Under the pieces are notes generated by a model that did not search any database, had not been told where the DNA came from, and saw only the letters and a list, made by a program, of their open reading frames with translations. Positions 1 to 8,761 of a stretch of DNA of 64,000 bases are shown piece by piece (position 1 is the first letter of the stretch; each line of letters opens with the position of its first letter). Origin of the DNA: Ruania halotolerans (GTDB taxonomy: Bacteria > Actinomycetota > Actinomycetes > Actinomycetales > Beutenbergiaceae); NCBI RefSeq assembly GCF_021049285.1, contig NZ_CP088017.1, forward strand, positions 1,437,380 through 1,501,379, read 5' to 3'. The position numbers and the translations under genes were made by a program.

Positions 1-363
1 CACCTGCATGTGGGTGCGCATGTGATCAGTGAGCTGACTGCCCACGGTGAGCTGGGGGTGCAGGCTCGCCGAGGGATCCTGGAACACCATTGCCACCTGT
101 GCGCCCCGTACTCGATTGAGCTCTCGCTCGCTCATCCCTACGAGCTCAGTACCGTTGAGCTGAATCGAGCCGGAGATGTGCGCAGTGTCCGGCAACAGGC
201 CCAGCACGGCGAGTCCACTGACAGTCTTGCCCGAACCGGACTCCCCGGCGAGTCCCTGGACCCGGCCGGGCTCGAGATTCAGGGAGATCCCGGAGACCAC
301 CTCGGTGGTGCGGCCACGGCGGCCGAAGGCAATGCGCAGGTCCCGGATCCGGAGTGCGCTCAT
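1..363 (-). CDS. Peptide/nickel ABC transporter ATP-binding protein (partial)
   Basis: The N-terminal 121 residues of an OppD/DppD-type ATPase that would energise the importer encoded just upstream; the C-terminal part lies beyond the left edge. A Walker A motif (GESGSGKT) is near residues 40-47 and a Q-loop (VFQDPSASLHP) near 93-103, as expected for this family. The signature and Walker B motifs are outside the window. The ATG overlaps the stop of the permease gene in an ATGA, so it is the fourth gene of the operon. Specificity (dipeptide, oligopeptide or nickel) cannot be read from this part. Confidence 0.93.
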   Translation of the reverse strand, partial: MSALRIRDLRIAFGRRGRTTEVVSGISLNLEPGRVQGLAGESGSGKTVSGLAVLGLLPDTAHISGSIQLNGTELVGMSERELNRVRGAQVAMVFQDPSASLHPQLTVGSQLTDHMRTHMQV

Positions 364-1310
364 GGCTTACCTCCTTCGACCTGCGGCGTCTCGACGGCAT
401 CGTCTGCGGTGTCCTCGTGCCGCTCCGGTGCGGGTCCTGCTCCCAGTCGTTCAGCGGAGGCGAGCGGATCGAAGATATCGCGCAACGAATCGCCGATGAA
501 GTTGAACGCCATCACCACCGTGAGAATCGCGAACCCGGGAAAGACGCCCAGCCACCATGCATCGATGTGCTGCATCGCGCTGGAGATCATCGCACCCCAC
601 TCCGCCATCGGTGGCTGCGCGCCGAGGCCGAGGAAGGAGAGTCCGGTGAGCAGCAGAATCGCGGTGCCGATGTCGAGGGAGGCGAGCACCAGGACTGGGC
701 CGGCCACATTGGGCAGAATGTCCGAGGTGAGCGTGCGCCACGGGGAGTGGCCGAGCAGTCGGCCGGCCACCACGTAGTTCTGCGTCCGCAGGCTGAGCAC
801 CAGTGAACGCACGACGCGGGCGTACTGCGGCCATGAGACCACGATCCCCGCCAGTACGGCATTGAATAGTGATGCCCCGAGCGAGGCAGCGATCACCATG
901 GCGAGAATCACCGTGGGGAACGCCATCACGAGGTCGGTCAGACGCATCAGCACCTCATCCACCCAACGGCCGACATACCCGGCGATGGCGCCGATGACGG
1001 TGCCGATGATCATCGCGCTCACCACGAGCAACAGCGCCAGTGGCATGGTGACCCGGGCGCCGCTGAGGAGGCGCGAGAAGGTGTCCCTGCCGAGCTGGTC
1101 GGTGCCCAGGAGTGTCCCTTCCGCGCCCGGTGGGAGGAGTCGGGGGAGATCCTGCGCGAGCGGATCATGAGGTGAGATCCATGGGGCGAGAAGCGCGGCG
1201 ACGATCCAGCCGAGCGCGATGACGGCGCCGACCACGGCAAGCGGGGTGCGCCAGGCGACCGGGATGCGCCGCAGCAGAGGGATGCGAGCGCGGGGGCTCC
1301 TCGCGTTCAT
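360..1310 (-). CDS. Peptide-type ABC transporter permease, DppC/OppC family
   Basis: Inner-membrane permease of 316 residues. One membrane segment follows a basic N terminus. A DPLAQDLPRLLPP stretch and a GTDQLGRDTFSRLLSGAR block follow, which are typical of DppC/OppC proteins, and then the usual membrane core. I start it at the ATG at 1310 (MNARSPRARIP), which overlaps the previous stop in an ATGA; the longer reading frame upstream runs inside the other permease gene and is not needed. It pairs with the DppB-type permease to form the channel of a substrate-binding-protein-dependent importer. Confidence 0.93.
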   Translation of the reverse strand: MNARSPRARIPLLRRIPVAWRTPLAVVGAVIALGWIVAALLAPWISPHDPLAQDLPRLLPPGAEGTLLGTDQLGRDTFSRLLSGARVTMPLALLLVVSAMIIGTVIGAIAGYVGRWVDEVLMRLTDLVMAFPTVILAMVIAASLGASLFNAVLAGIVVSWPQYARVVRSLVLSLRTQNYVVAGRLLGHSPWRTLTSDILPNVAGPVLVLASLDIGTAILLLTGLSFLGLGAQPPMAEWGAMISSAMQHIDAWWLGVFPGFAILTVVMAFNFIGDSLRDIFDPLASAERLGAGPAPERHEDTADDAVETPQVEGGKP

Positions 1311-2362
1311 GCCAACCTCACTCTCGGGTCCAGCACGCCGTAGAGAAGGTCCACCACGAAGTTGATCACCAGGTAGATCACGCCGACGACAAGCCCCACA
1401 CCCATCACACCCGGCAGGTCCAGGGCGATCGCCGAGTTGTAGGCATAGGTGCCCAATCCCGGCCATGCAAAGACCGCTTCGACCAGGACAGTTCCCGAGA
1501 GCAGGATCCCGAAGGCCACACCGGCCACCGTCAGGATCGGCAGCGCCGCACCCCGCAGGACGTAGGCTCCGATCACCCGCCGGCGGGGAAGGCCTTTGGC
1601 TCGCGCTGCTCGCACGTAGTCGCTGCCGAGGACTTCAAGCACACTGGTGCGGACAAACCGGGTGAGCAATCCGATCGTGAACAGCGAGAGCACCAGGACG
1701 GGAAGCGCCAGGTGCGCGACGGCGTCGAAGAAGCCCACCGGATCACCGTTGAGTACGAAATCGATCGTGTAGAGCCCGGTGATCCGCGGTGGCGGATTGA
1801 GATGTGGCGACAGTCGACCAGATCCGGGTGCGATGCCCAGGCGCAGGAAGAACAGGTGGTAGGCCATGATTGCCAACCAGAACATCGGCACGCTCAGCCC
1901 GATGAGGGAGACCACCCGGATCACCTGATCACTCACCCGGCCGCGGCGGTGTGCTGCCAGCGTTCCGAGCGCCAGTGCGACGGCCAGGCTCAGCACGATC
2001 GCGCAGAGCGCTACCTCCACGCTCGCCGGGATCGCCACGGACAGATCCTCGAGCACGGGCCTACCGGTCTGGATGGAGGTACCGAGATCACCTTGGGTGA
2101 GGTTGCCGAGATAGATCAGGTACCGCTCCGGCAAAGACCGGTCCAGCCCGTACCGCTCCACGTAGGCGGCCACCGTCGCCGGATTCGACGCCGCGCCCTC
2201 GCCGAGGGCGGCGGCGATCGGATCCCCGGGCACCAATGTGGTGAGAGTGAACGTCACGAGGGTGACCCCGATGAGCAACAGCACTGATGTTCCGAGCCGG
2301 CGCAGCAGATACCCAGTCAGCGGAGAACGTGTGCGAGCGCGGCGAGGTGTCGTCGAGGTCAT
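1307..2362 (-). CDS. Peptide-type ABC transporter permease, DppB/OppB family
   Basis: Integral membrane protein of 351 residues. The N-terminal helix (YLLRRLGTSVLLLIGVTLVTF) and the following VPGDPIAA block are hallmarks of DppB/OppB proteins. The C terminus ends with the conserved YGVLDPRVRL. A GTG six bases upstream (2368) is possible, but the ATG at 2362 has a GAGAG ribosome site at better spacing. It lies 14 bp after the binding-protein gene and overlaps the next permease in an ATGA. Expected partner of the DppC-type permease. Confidence 0.92.
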   Translation of the reverse strand: MTSTTPRRARTRSPLTGYLLRRLGTSVLLLIGVTLVTFTLTTLVPGDPIAAALGEGAASNPATVAAYVERYGLDRSLPERYLIYLGNLTQGDLGTSIQTGRPVLEDLSVAIPASVEVALCAIVLSLAVALALGTLAAHRRGRVSDQVIRVVSLIGLSVPMFWLAIMAYHLFFLRLGIAPGSGRLSPHLNPPPRITGLYTIDFVLNGDPVGFFDAVAHLALPVLVLSLFTIGLLTRFVRTSVLEVLGSDYVRAARAKGLPRRRVIGAYVLRGAALPILTVAGVAFGILLSGTVLVEAVFAWPGLGTYAYNSAIALDLPGVMGVGLVVGVIYLVINFVVDLLYGVLDPRVRLA

Positions 2363-2376
2363 GGGCACTCTCGTGC

Positions 2377-3975
2377 TCAGTTCGCCGGCGCGAGCAACCG
2401 GATGTCGAGCGTCCAGGTGGAGTTGTACTCGACGTTGGCGACCGAGCCGTCGCCGGCCAGGTTCACCCCGGGCACCACCAACGGCACGAACGGTCCGTCC
2501 TCCTGCATCGCGGCGGCATAGGCGCTCATCGCCTGCTCCCGCTCTGCGGTGTCTGTGGCGGTGGCCGCTGCGGTGACCAGTTCGGCGATCTGGGGTGCAT
2601 CCTCGGCCGTCCAGCCGGCTCGCAGCCCCACCTTCTCTCCCGGACCGAACGGCAGGAACGAGGAGGAGTCAGCGAAGTCCGGGCCCCAGAACCACATGGA
2701 GAAGGCTTCCTCACCGTTGACGTACGGGTCGATCTCGGTGGCGAACGGAGCAGGAGCGAGCTCGACGGTGATGCCAGCGGCCTCCAACTGCGACTGCAAC
2801 CGCTCGGCAACCGGAGTGAACTCCACCCCACCGACGGGGAAGTCGTTCGGGAACTGCAGTCGGAGCGTCTCGCCGTCGTATCCAGATGCAGTGAGCGCCT
2901 GCTCGGCCCGATCCAGGTCCGGGGCGATTGGCTCGGCCAGCGAACCCGGGAACATCGGCGGGATCACGCCGGTGGCGGAGACTGCACCCGCGCCTGCCAA
3001 TTCGAGAAGTTCGGACGTGTCCACGGAGTACCGCACCGCCTCGGCGAACTCGGGATTCGCCGTGGCACCACCGACCTCCTCGTCCTGGTTGATCAGCAGG
3101 AAGATGGTCTGGGCCGAGGGGACCGAGGTGACTGTGAACTCGTCAGCGAGGCCCGCGACCTGGTCTCCGTTGAGATCGACTGCCAGCTGGGAGTCGCCGC
3201 CCTGGAGGTTGATCAGCTGAGTCGCTGATTCACTCACGTTGCGGATGACGATGCGTTCGTAGGCCGGGGGCGTGTCGCCGTCGTAATCGGGATTGGCCAC
3301 CAGCACGACCTGACTGGTGAGGTCCAGTGAGTCCAGCAGGTAGGGCCCGGAACCGACGGACTGTCCGTTCAGGAAGTCCTCGGCGGCATCATCTGCACCG
3401 TTCGTGCCGCCATTGGCCTGTACTGCCTCGGAGTTGAGAATGGACAGCGCTGGGTTGGTCATGATCGCCGGAACTTGCAGAGATGGGGTCTCGGTGACCA
3501 GACGCACGGTGAGATCGTCGACCTTCTCCACCGTGATGCCGTTCATCAGGAAGTTTGCCTTGGAGTCGGTCATGCCCTGCACTCGGGTGAGGGAGAACAC
3601 GACATCGTCGGCATCAACGGGGGTGCCATCGGAGAACGTGCGCTCGCCGTCGAGGGTGAAGGTGAACTCGGTCGCCTCGTCGTTCTGCTCCATCGTGGCA
3701 AGCGCCGGGAGCGGTTCGTCCTCGTCGGACCCTTCGAATGTGAGCAACGTGTCGTAGACGGCGTGCAGCACCATGTTCCCAGTAGGGACGTAGTTGCGGC
3801 CGGGATCACCGGTTTCCAAGGAAAACGCGGTGTCGATCACGAGAGTGTCCGAGACGGCAGGCTCGCCGTCGTCTCCGGAGCCTTGGTTCGCGGTGTTGCC
3901 ACCGCTGCAGCCGACCAGAGCGAGACTTCCTGCGATGCCGACGGCGATCGCGGTGCGGCGGGACGAACGGAACAC
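2377..3975 (-). CDS. ABC transporter substrate-binding lipoprotein, peptide/nickel family 5
   Basis: Secreted lipoprotein of 532 residues and first gene of the importer operon. The signal peptide (FRSSRRTAIAVGIAGSLALVGC) has a lipobox cysteine at about residue 23. The mature part has the family-5 layout: a TLTFEGSDED/LPALA region, then DADDVVFSL, then a long bilobal fold ending near SAYAAAMQEDGPFVPL. I chose the GTG at 3975 because GGAGG lies just upstream and the signal peptide begins there; the reading frame remains open further upstream. The bound ligand is unknown. The divergent Lrp-type regulator hints at amino acids or peptides. Confidence 0.92.
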   Translation of the reverse strand: MFRSSRRTAIAVGIAGSLALVGCSGGNTANQGSGDDGEPAVSDTLVIDTAFSLETGDPGRNYVPTGNMVLHAVYDTLLTFEGSDEDEPLPALATMEQNDEATEFTFTLDGERTFSDGTPVDADDVVFSLTRVQGMTDSKANFLMNGITVEKVDDLTVRLVTETPSLQVPAIMTNPALSILNSEAVQANGGTNGADDAAEDFLNGQSVGSGPYLLDSLDLTSQVVLVANPDYDGDTPPAYERIVIRNVSESATQLINLQGGDSQLAVDLNGDQVAGLADEFTVTSVPSAQTIFLLINQDEEVGGATANPEFAEAVRYSVDTSELLELAGAGAVSATGVIPPMFPGSLAEPIAPDLDRAEQALTASGYDGETLRLQFPNDFPVGGVEFTPVAERLQSQLEAAGITVELAPAPFATEIDPYVNGEEAFSMWFWGPDFADSSSFLPFGPGEKVGLRAGWTAEDAPQIAELVTAAATATDTAEREQAMSAYAAAMQEDGPFVPLVVPGVNLAGDGSVANVEYNSTWTLDIRLLAPAN

Positions 3976-4033
3976 AGAATCCTCCGACAGGAAGCACCCT
4001 GGACGGGTGGAGCGACTTCGGGCGTACGGCTGC

Positions 4034-4039
4034 ACTATA
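4034..4039 (-). promoter_or_regulatory. Possible -10 box for the peptide importer operon
   Basis: On the minus strand this reads TATAGT, about 58 bases before the GTG of the binding-protein gene and within the 133-bp divergent gap shared with the Lrp-type regulator. No convincing -35 is seen at 17-18 bp. The call rests on the hexamer and its position only. Confidence 0.35.
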
Positions 4040-4108
4040 TGTCCACCAGAACCGGCGACAGTGACGAGAGTGACGCATGGCACACCATGGACTGGCAAAA
4101 TGTCCAGA

Positions 4109-4687
4109 ATGAGTTCACAGAAGCGCGCAACGACTGGACGTTCGGCCGCTCAGATCGACGAGATCGGCTATCGCATCCTCGAGGTCTTGCGAGATAACGG
4201 TCGCATCTCGATTGCTGCACTGGCCCAGGAGGTCGGCATCTCGCGTGCCAACGCCTATGCCCGCGTCGAGGCACTCACGCGCGCGGGAGTGATCACCGGG
4301 TACACGGCCCAGGTCGATCCCGCACGCGCGGGTCTGGGCATTTGCGCGCTCGTCTTCGTCACGGTGCATCCGCAGACCTGGCCGGACTTCCTCGAGGTCA
4401 TCTCACAGATGCGGGACATCGAGTCCGCCAAGATCACCACCGGAGAACATGACGTGATGCTCCTCATCAGGGGTGGCGACGTGAATGTCATCCACGGGTT
4501 CGTCGTCGGAGTCATCGCTGCTCTCCCGCAGGTCAAGAGCGTGGAGACGGTCCTGGTCCTGGACGAGGTGTTCGACCGTGGCTACCTGCTTCCGAGCGAC
4601 CTGTCGGCCCGTGCGGAAGCCGTGGCTGAACGCGGACTGATGCGCTACACCCGGACCAACCCGGACCGTCCCAGCCGGATCGGGTGA
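4109..4687 (+). CDS. Lrp/AsnC family transcriptional regulator
   Basis: DNA-binding regulator of 192 residues. The N-terminal winged helix-turn-helix (IDEIGYRILEVLRDNGRIS then ALAQEVGISRANAYARVEAL) is followed by the RAM-type effector domain with the ITTGEHDVMLLI strand. It is divergent from the peptide importer, so local control of that operon by an amino acid or peptide signal is a reasonable inference. An in-frame ATG lies nine bases upstream (4100) and neither start has a strong ribosome site. The C terminus extends about 25 residues beyond the core fold. Confidence 0.92.
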   Translation: MSSQKRATTGRSAAQIDEIGYRILEVLRDNGRISIAALAQEVGISRANAYARVEALTRAGVITGYTAQVDPARAGLGICALVFVTVHPQTWPDFLEVISQMRDIESAKITTGEHDVMLLIRGGDVNVIHGFVVGVIAALPQVKSVETVLVLDEVFDRGYLLPSDLSARAEAVAERGLMRYTRTNPDRPSRIG

Positions 4688-4719
4688 CGACCCGCCGTCG
4701 CGTCGTGCCCAGTGCCTCC

Positions 4720-5073
4720 TCAGGACTGGACGCACACGCTCTCGTGCGCGACGCCGTCGACGTCAAAGGACTCCACCAGGTACAGCAGGCCGTCCCGGCG
4801 TCGCTCGACCAGGCTCGTCGCCCGGCCGTGCACCACCGAACCATCGGTGCGCAGGGCATGCGCGAACGAAATGTCGAGATCCTGCGCCCGCAGCGCGCCG
4901 ACGAACCGGCCCTCGGTCACGGTGTCGCCGATGTACTCACCCCACACCAGCGAGCCGTGCTGGTGGTAGGTGAACTCGGTGGGTGAATCGGGGTCAACCC
5001 GGGAGGCAGTCGAGGAGAGCATCCGGAAGCGTAGGCCGTCCAGATCGAACGCGGTGTCAGTGTGGTCGATCAT
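4720..5073 (-). CDS. Small conserved beta-rich protein, annotated in other bacteria as N-acetylglutamate synthase-like
   Basis: Protein of 117 residues with alternating short beta strands (FTYHQHGSLVWGEYIGDTVTEGRFVGAL). It resembles the roughly 110-residue family that Firmicutes and actinobacterial genomes label N-acetylglutamate synthase. The label is a historical transfer; no GNAT or ArgJ motif is visible, so I do not assign that activity. It starts 14 bp after the ROK gene on the same strand and is probably cotranscribed. Confidence 0.7.
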   Translation of the reverse strand: MIDHTDTAFDLDGLRFRMLSSTASRVDPDSPTEFTYHQHGSLVWGEYIGDTVTEGRFVGALRAQDLDISFAHALRTDGSVVHGRATSLVERRRDGLLYLVESFDVDGVAHESVCVQS

Positions 5074-5087
5074 CCGGTGAGTATCTC

Positions 5088-6272
5088 CTAGACCTCGGGC
5101 ATCGCTTCAACGGCCACCGGGGCGAGGACATGATCAGCCACAGCGCGGGCAGCGCCCAGCAGGCCCGCGCGCCCCTCGGTCCGGCTGGGCACCACACGTA
5201 ACCGGGCGGTGGCGAGTGGCAGTGACCGGGCCCGCACCACCTGCTCGATTCCCGTGAACAATGGACTCCCGGCAGCGGCGAACGGTCCGCCGATCACGAT
5301 CACTGACGGGTTGAGCAGATTGACACAGCCGGCGAGTACGGCGCCGAGATTCTGCCCCGCCAGGCGCATCCGTTCGGCGGCCTCCACATCACCGTCGGCC
5401 ACGAGGGCGAGCACATCCTCCGCTGTGGACACCGGGCGCTGCGCGGCCCGGAGAGCGTGGATGAGCGCTGGACCACTGGCCAGGGCCTCCAGGCACCCGG
5501 TGTTCCCGCAGGTGCACGGCACCGGTGCCCCGCCGGGGACGGCGATGTGTCCAAGGTCACCGGCTGCACCATCGGCGCCCCGCACGAGCGAACCGCCGGC
5601 GATGATCCCAGCTCCGATCCCGGTGGCGATCGTCACGAACATCAGGTGCTCGATCTCCGGGTAGACCTCGGCGTGCTCACCGAGCGCCATCAGATCGACA
5701 TCGTTGTCCACCAGGACCGGGACATCGAAGGTCGCCCCGAGGATGCCGGCCACATCGGCACCGTCCCAGCCCGGCATGATCGGCGGAGTTCGCGGCCTGC
5801 CCGTCGCATGCTCGACCGGACCGGGCAGACCGACACCGACTCCGGCCAACGGTGGATGTGGCGCGAGATCTGTGAGCAGCGTGGTGCCCGCTCGACGCAC
5901 CCGCTCAAGCACAGCCTGCGGTCCTTCATCGATCGCGATCGGTTCTCGATGCTCGGCGAGCACCGTGCCGGAGAGGTCGGTGACCGCTATCGCCAGGTGC
6001 GCGGCACCGACGTCCACGGCTAGCACCGTCCGTGCGCTGGGTTCGAACCGAACGGCCGTCGGTGGACGCCCTCCGGTCGAAGACCCCGCTTCGGCGCGGA
6101 CCAGACCGGTGCGTAGCAAGGCGTCGAGTCGCAGTGTCACCGTCGAGCGGCCCATCCCGGTCTCGTTGACCAGATCGGCACGAGTTCGTGGCCCCCCGTC
6201 GCGGAGAAGTTGCAGCAAGGCGCCCACGCCCGCGGCCCGCGAGGGCGCGGAGATGGAGGTGGGCTGCTGCAC
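5088..6272 (-). CDS. ROK family transcriptional regulator (NagC/XylR type)
   Basis: Repressor-type ROK protein of 394 residues. An N-terminal winged helix (residues about 15-70; TRADLVNETGMGRSTVTLRLDAL) precedes a sugar-kinase-like fold. This has the DVGAAHLAIAVTDLSG phosphate region, the GVGLPGPV segment and the zinc motif CTCGNTGCLEALASG near residues 255-270. Such proteins release DNA on binding a sugar or sugar phosphate. It is divergent from a dehydrogenase/isomerase operon, and an ACTTTTG/CAAAAGT inverted repeat sits in the shared gap, so it most likely represses that operon. Confidence 0.93.
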   Translation of the reverse strand: MQQPTSISAPSRAAGVGALLQLLRDGGPRTRADLVNETGMGRSTVTLRLDALLRTGLVRAEAGSSTGGRPPTAVRFEPSARTVLAVDVGAAHLAIAVTDLSGTVLAEHREPIAIDEGPQAVLERVRRAGTTLLTDLAPHPPLAGVGVGLPGPVEHATGRPRTPPIMPGWDGADVAGILGATFDVPVLVDNDVDLMALGEHAEVYPEIEHLMFVTIATGIGAGIIAGGSLVRGADGAAGDLGHIAVPGGAPVPCTCGNTGCLEALASGPALIHALRAAQRPVSTAEDVLALVADGDVEAAERMRLAGQNLGAVLAGCVNLLNPSVIVIGGPFAAAGSPLFTGIEQVVRARSLPLATARLRVVPSRTEGRAGLLGAARAVADHVLAPVAVEAMPEV

Positions 6273-6347
6273 GGGAGGCTCCTCTACGGGCTCAGCAGGG
6301 ATCGGGGAAGGGAGCGGCGCTGCGTCTCACCGTAGCCCCAGATCACC

Positions 6348-6373
6348 ACTTTTGCTCGACTCCCGACAAAAGT
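6348..6373. promoter_or_regulatory. Candidate ROK repressor operator
   Basis: A perfect 7-bp inverted repeat, ACTTTTG (6348-6354) and CAAAAGT (6367-6373), lies 12 bp apart in the divergent gap between the ROK gene and the dehydrogenase gene. ROK repressors of the NagC/XylR type bind A/T-rich dyads of this general form. The putative -35 of the plus-strand promoter lies between the arms, so binding would block initiation. Confidence 0.6.
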
Positions 6374-6384
6374 CTGGGTACGGT
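6356..6384 (+). promoter_or_regulatory. Putative promoter of the dehydrogenase/isomerase operon
   Basis: TCGACT (6356-6361) and TACGGT (6379-6384) are separated by 17 bp, with a GGG just before the -10. This predicts a transcript starting near 6391 and an untranslated leader of about 98 bases. The -35 is embedded in the inverted repeat described separately. Confidence 0.4.
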
Positions 6385-6488
6385 CGTATCCATGGACGCG
6401 AGAGCCGCCGACGGCGCTCGGCTCGTGGGCGCTCGCAGACGATGACTGACTCCGACCGACGCCCGACCCTTCGAGGAGACCTGTCCCG

Positions 6489-7664
6489 ATGACCACGCAG
6501 AGTCCGCCACTGAACGTGGCGATGATCGGCTACGCCTTCATGGGTGCCGCGCACTCCCAGGGGTGGCGAGTGGCCCCCCGCTTCTTCGACCTCCCGCTGA
6601 CCCCGGTCCAGCATGTGATCTGCGGACGAAACCAGGACAACCTCGACGCGGCCGCCGCCAAGCTCGGCTGGGCCCACACCGAGACGGACTGGCGCACGGC
6701 CATCACACGGGACGACGTCGACCTCGTGGATGTGTGCACCCCCGGAAACACGCACGCCGAGATCGCCATCGCCGCCCTGGAGGCCGGCAAGCACGTGCTG
6801 TGCGAGAAGCCGCTGGCGAACTCGGTCGAGGAGGCCGAGCAGATGGTCGCCGCTGCCGAGAGGGCCCCGAACGGGGCGAAGGCGATGGTGGGCTTCACGT
6901 ACCGGCGCGTGCCTGCGATTCAGCTGGCCCGTCAGCTGGTGGCCGAAGGGGAGCTGGGTCAGATCCGTCAGGTACGCGCCCAGTACCTGCAGGACTGGCT
7001 CGCCGACCCGCAGGCCCCGCTCTCGTGGCGGCTGCAGAAGGACGTCGCCGGGTCCGGGGCGCTGGGCGACATCGGTGCCCACATCGCCGATGCGGTCCAG
7101 TTCATCACCGGAGAGCAGATCACAGGGGTGTCCGGGCTGACCGAGACGTTCGTCGAGGAGCGCCCGATCGAGACCGAGCGGGCCGGCATCGCCGGCGTCG
7201 GGGGCAGCGAGCTCGGCCCGGTCACGGTGGACGACGCCGCGATCTGGCTGGCGCGCCTCTCCGGCGGGGCGATCGGCACGTTCGAGGCCACCCGCTTCGC
7301 CTGGGGCCGTAAGAACGCGCTGCGCATCGAGATCAACGGCACCCACGGGTCGATCGCTTTCGACCTGGATCGACTCAACGAGCTGCAGTATTTCGACGCC
7401 CGCGAAGGAGCCCGCACGAACGGGTTCCGCACGATCCAGGTCACCGAAGGTGAGCATCCCTATATCGCGGCCTGGTGGCCCCCCGGCCATGGTCTCGGCT
7501 ACGAGCACGGCTTCACCCACCAGGTGGTGGATCTGGTCACCGCGCTCGCCGAGGGCTCCCAGCCCGAACCGTCGTTCGCGGACGGCCTGCGGGTACAGCG
7601 TGTACTCGCGGCCGTCGAGGAGTCCTCCACGGCGCACAGCGGGTGGATCGCCGTCCCCGCCTGA
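6489..7664 (+). CDS. Gfo/Idh/MocA family NAD(P)-dependent oxidoreductase
   Basis: Sugar or cyclitol dehydrogenase of 391 residues. The Rossmann start (NVAMIGYAFMGAAHSQGW) is followed by the family motif CEKPLANSVEEAEQM near residues 107-121 and a YRRVPAI segment at the active site. The C-terminal dimer domain includes GDIGAHIADAVQFI, with the conserved histidine of this family. It has a GAGGAG ribosome site and is followed after 43 bp by a sugar phosphate isomerase. The pair probably oxidises and isomerises a sugar or inositol-like substrate, with the ROK protein as regulator. The exact substrate is not evident. Confidence 0.93.
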   Translation: MTTQSPPLNVAMIGYAFMGAAHSQGWRVAPRFFDLPLTPVQHVICGRNQDNLDAAAAKLGWAHTETDWRTAITRDDVDLVDVCTPGNTHAEIAIAALEAGKHVLCEKPLANSVEEAEQMVAAAERAPNGAKAMVGFTYRRVPAIQLARQLVAEGELGQIRQVRAQYLQDWLADPQAPLSWRLQKDVAGSGALGDIGAHIADAVQFITGEQITGVSGLTETFVEERPIETERAGIAGVGGSELGPVTVDDAAIWLARLSGGAIGTFEATRFAWGRKNALRIEINGTHGSIAFDLDRLNELQYFDAREGARTNGFRTIQVTEGEHPYIAAWWPPGHGLGYEHGFTHQVVDLVTALAEGSQPEPSFADGLRVQRVLAAVEESSTAHSGWIAVPA

Positions 7665-7707
7665 CCATCCCGCCTGAGGTACCGAGACCGAAACGAAGGA
7701 GCAGACC

Positions 7708-8715
7708 ATGGCACGACCGATCACCCTGTTCACCGGCCAGTGGGCCGATATGCCGTTCGAGGAACTGTGCCGCCGGGCGGGCGAGTGGGGCTATGACGGC
7801 CTCGAGATCGCCTGCTGGGGCGACCACCTCGACCCCAACCGGGCCGCCACCGACGATGCCTATGTCGCCGAGAAGCTCGCCATCCTGGAGAAGAACAACC
7901 TCAAGGTCTGGACCATCTCCAACCACCTCAAGGGTCAGGCCGTCTGCGATGACCCGATCGACCAGCGCCACCGCGACATCCTCCCGGACTCGGTCTGGGG
8001 CGACGGCGATCCCGAGGGTGTGCGCCAGCGCGCCGCTGAGGAGATGAAGAACACCGCGCGCGCAGCCAAGCGTCTCGGGGTCACGACCGTCACCGGGTTC
8101 ACCGGTTCAGCGATCTGGAAGTACGTGGCGATGTTCCCGCCGGTGCGGGACGAACTCGTCGAGGCCGGGTACACCGACTTCGCCGACCGGTGGAACCCGA
8201 TCCTGGACGTCTTCGAGGAAGAGGGCGTGCGGTTCGCGCTCGAGGTGCACCCCAGCGAGATCGCCTACGACTACTGGACCACCGTCAAGACGCTCGAAGC
8301 GATCGGGCACCGGGAGTCCTTCGGGATCAACTGGGACCCCAGCCACATGGTCTGGCAGCAGCTCGACCCGGTCGGCTTCCTGCTGGACTTCCCCGAGAAG
8401 ATCTTCCACGTGCACTGCAAGGACACCAAGGTGCGCATCAACAACGGCCGCAACGGCCGGTTGTCCTCACACCTGCCGTGGGCCGACCCGCGCCGCGGGT
8501 GGGACTTCATCTCCACCGGTCACGGGGACGTGCCGTGGGAGGACGCGTTCCGCGCGCTCAACCACATCGGCTACGACGGCCCGCTCTCGGTGGAGTGGGA
8601 GGACGCCGGCATGGACCGACTGGTCGGGGCGCCTGAAGCGCTCGAGTTCGTGCGCAACCTGAGCAAGTACGAACCGTCGGAGGCTGCCTTCGACGCGGCG
8701 TTCTCCACCCGCTGA
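7708..8715 (+). CDS. Sugar phosphate isomerase/epimerase (xylose isomerase-like TIM barrel)
   Basis: Protein of 335 residues of the AP-endonuclease-2/xylose-isomerase-like family. Metal-ligand segments are visible: [13 protein letters not shown] (about 175-187), [11 protein letters not shown] (about 210-220), FHVHCKDTK (about 232-240) and [11 protein letters not shown] near the C terminus. The last segment suggests a two-metal 2-keto/aldose isomerase. It follows the Gfo/Idh/MocA gene with its own GAAGGAG ribosome site, and this gene pair is common in inositol and rare-sugar catabolic loci. The substrate is unknown. Confidence 0.9.
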   Translation: MARPITLFTGQWADMPFEELCRRAGEWGYDGLEIACWGDHLDPNRAATDDAYVAEKLAILEKNNLKVWTISNHLKGQAVCDDPIDQRHRDILPDSVWGDGDPEGVRQRAAEEMKNTARAAKRLGVTTVTGFTGSAIWKYVAMFPPVRDELVEAGYTDFADRWNPILDVFEEEGVRFALEVHPSEIAYDYWTTVKTLEAIGHRESFGINWDPSHMVWQQLDPVGFLLDFPEKIFHVHCKDTKVRINNGRNGRLSSHLPWADPRRGWDFISTGHGDVPWEDAFRALNHIGYDGPLSVEWEDAGMDRLVGAPEALEFVRNLSKYEPSEAAFDAAFSTR

Positions 8716-8761
8716 GGCCCGACGCCACCTGCAACTTCACTCCCGGTGGGATTGTGGCCGG

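Noticed and set aside
4720-5073. True N-acetylglutamate synthase (argA/argJ-like)
   Set aside because: At 117 residues without acetyl-CoA or ArgJ motifs it cannot be supported as that enzyme; only the family resemblance is reported.
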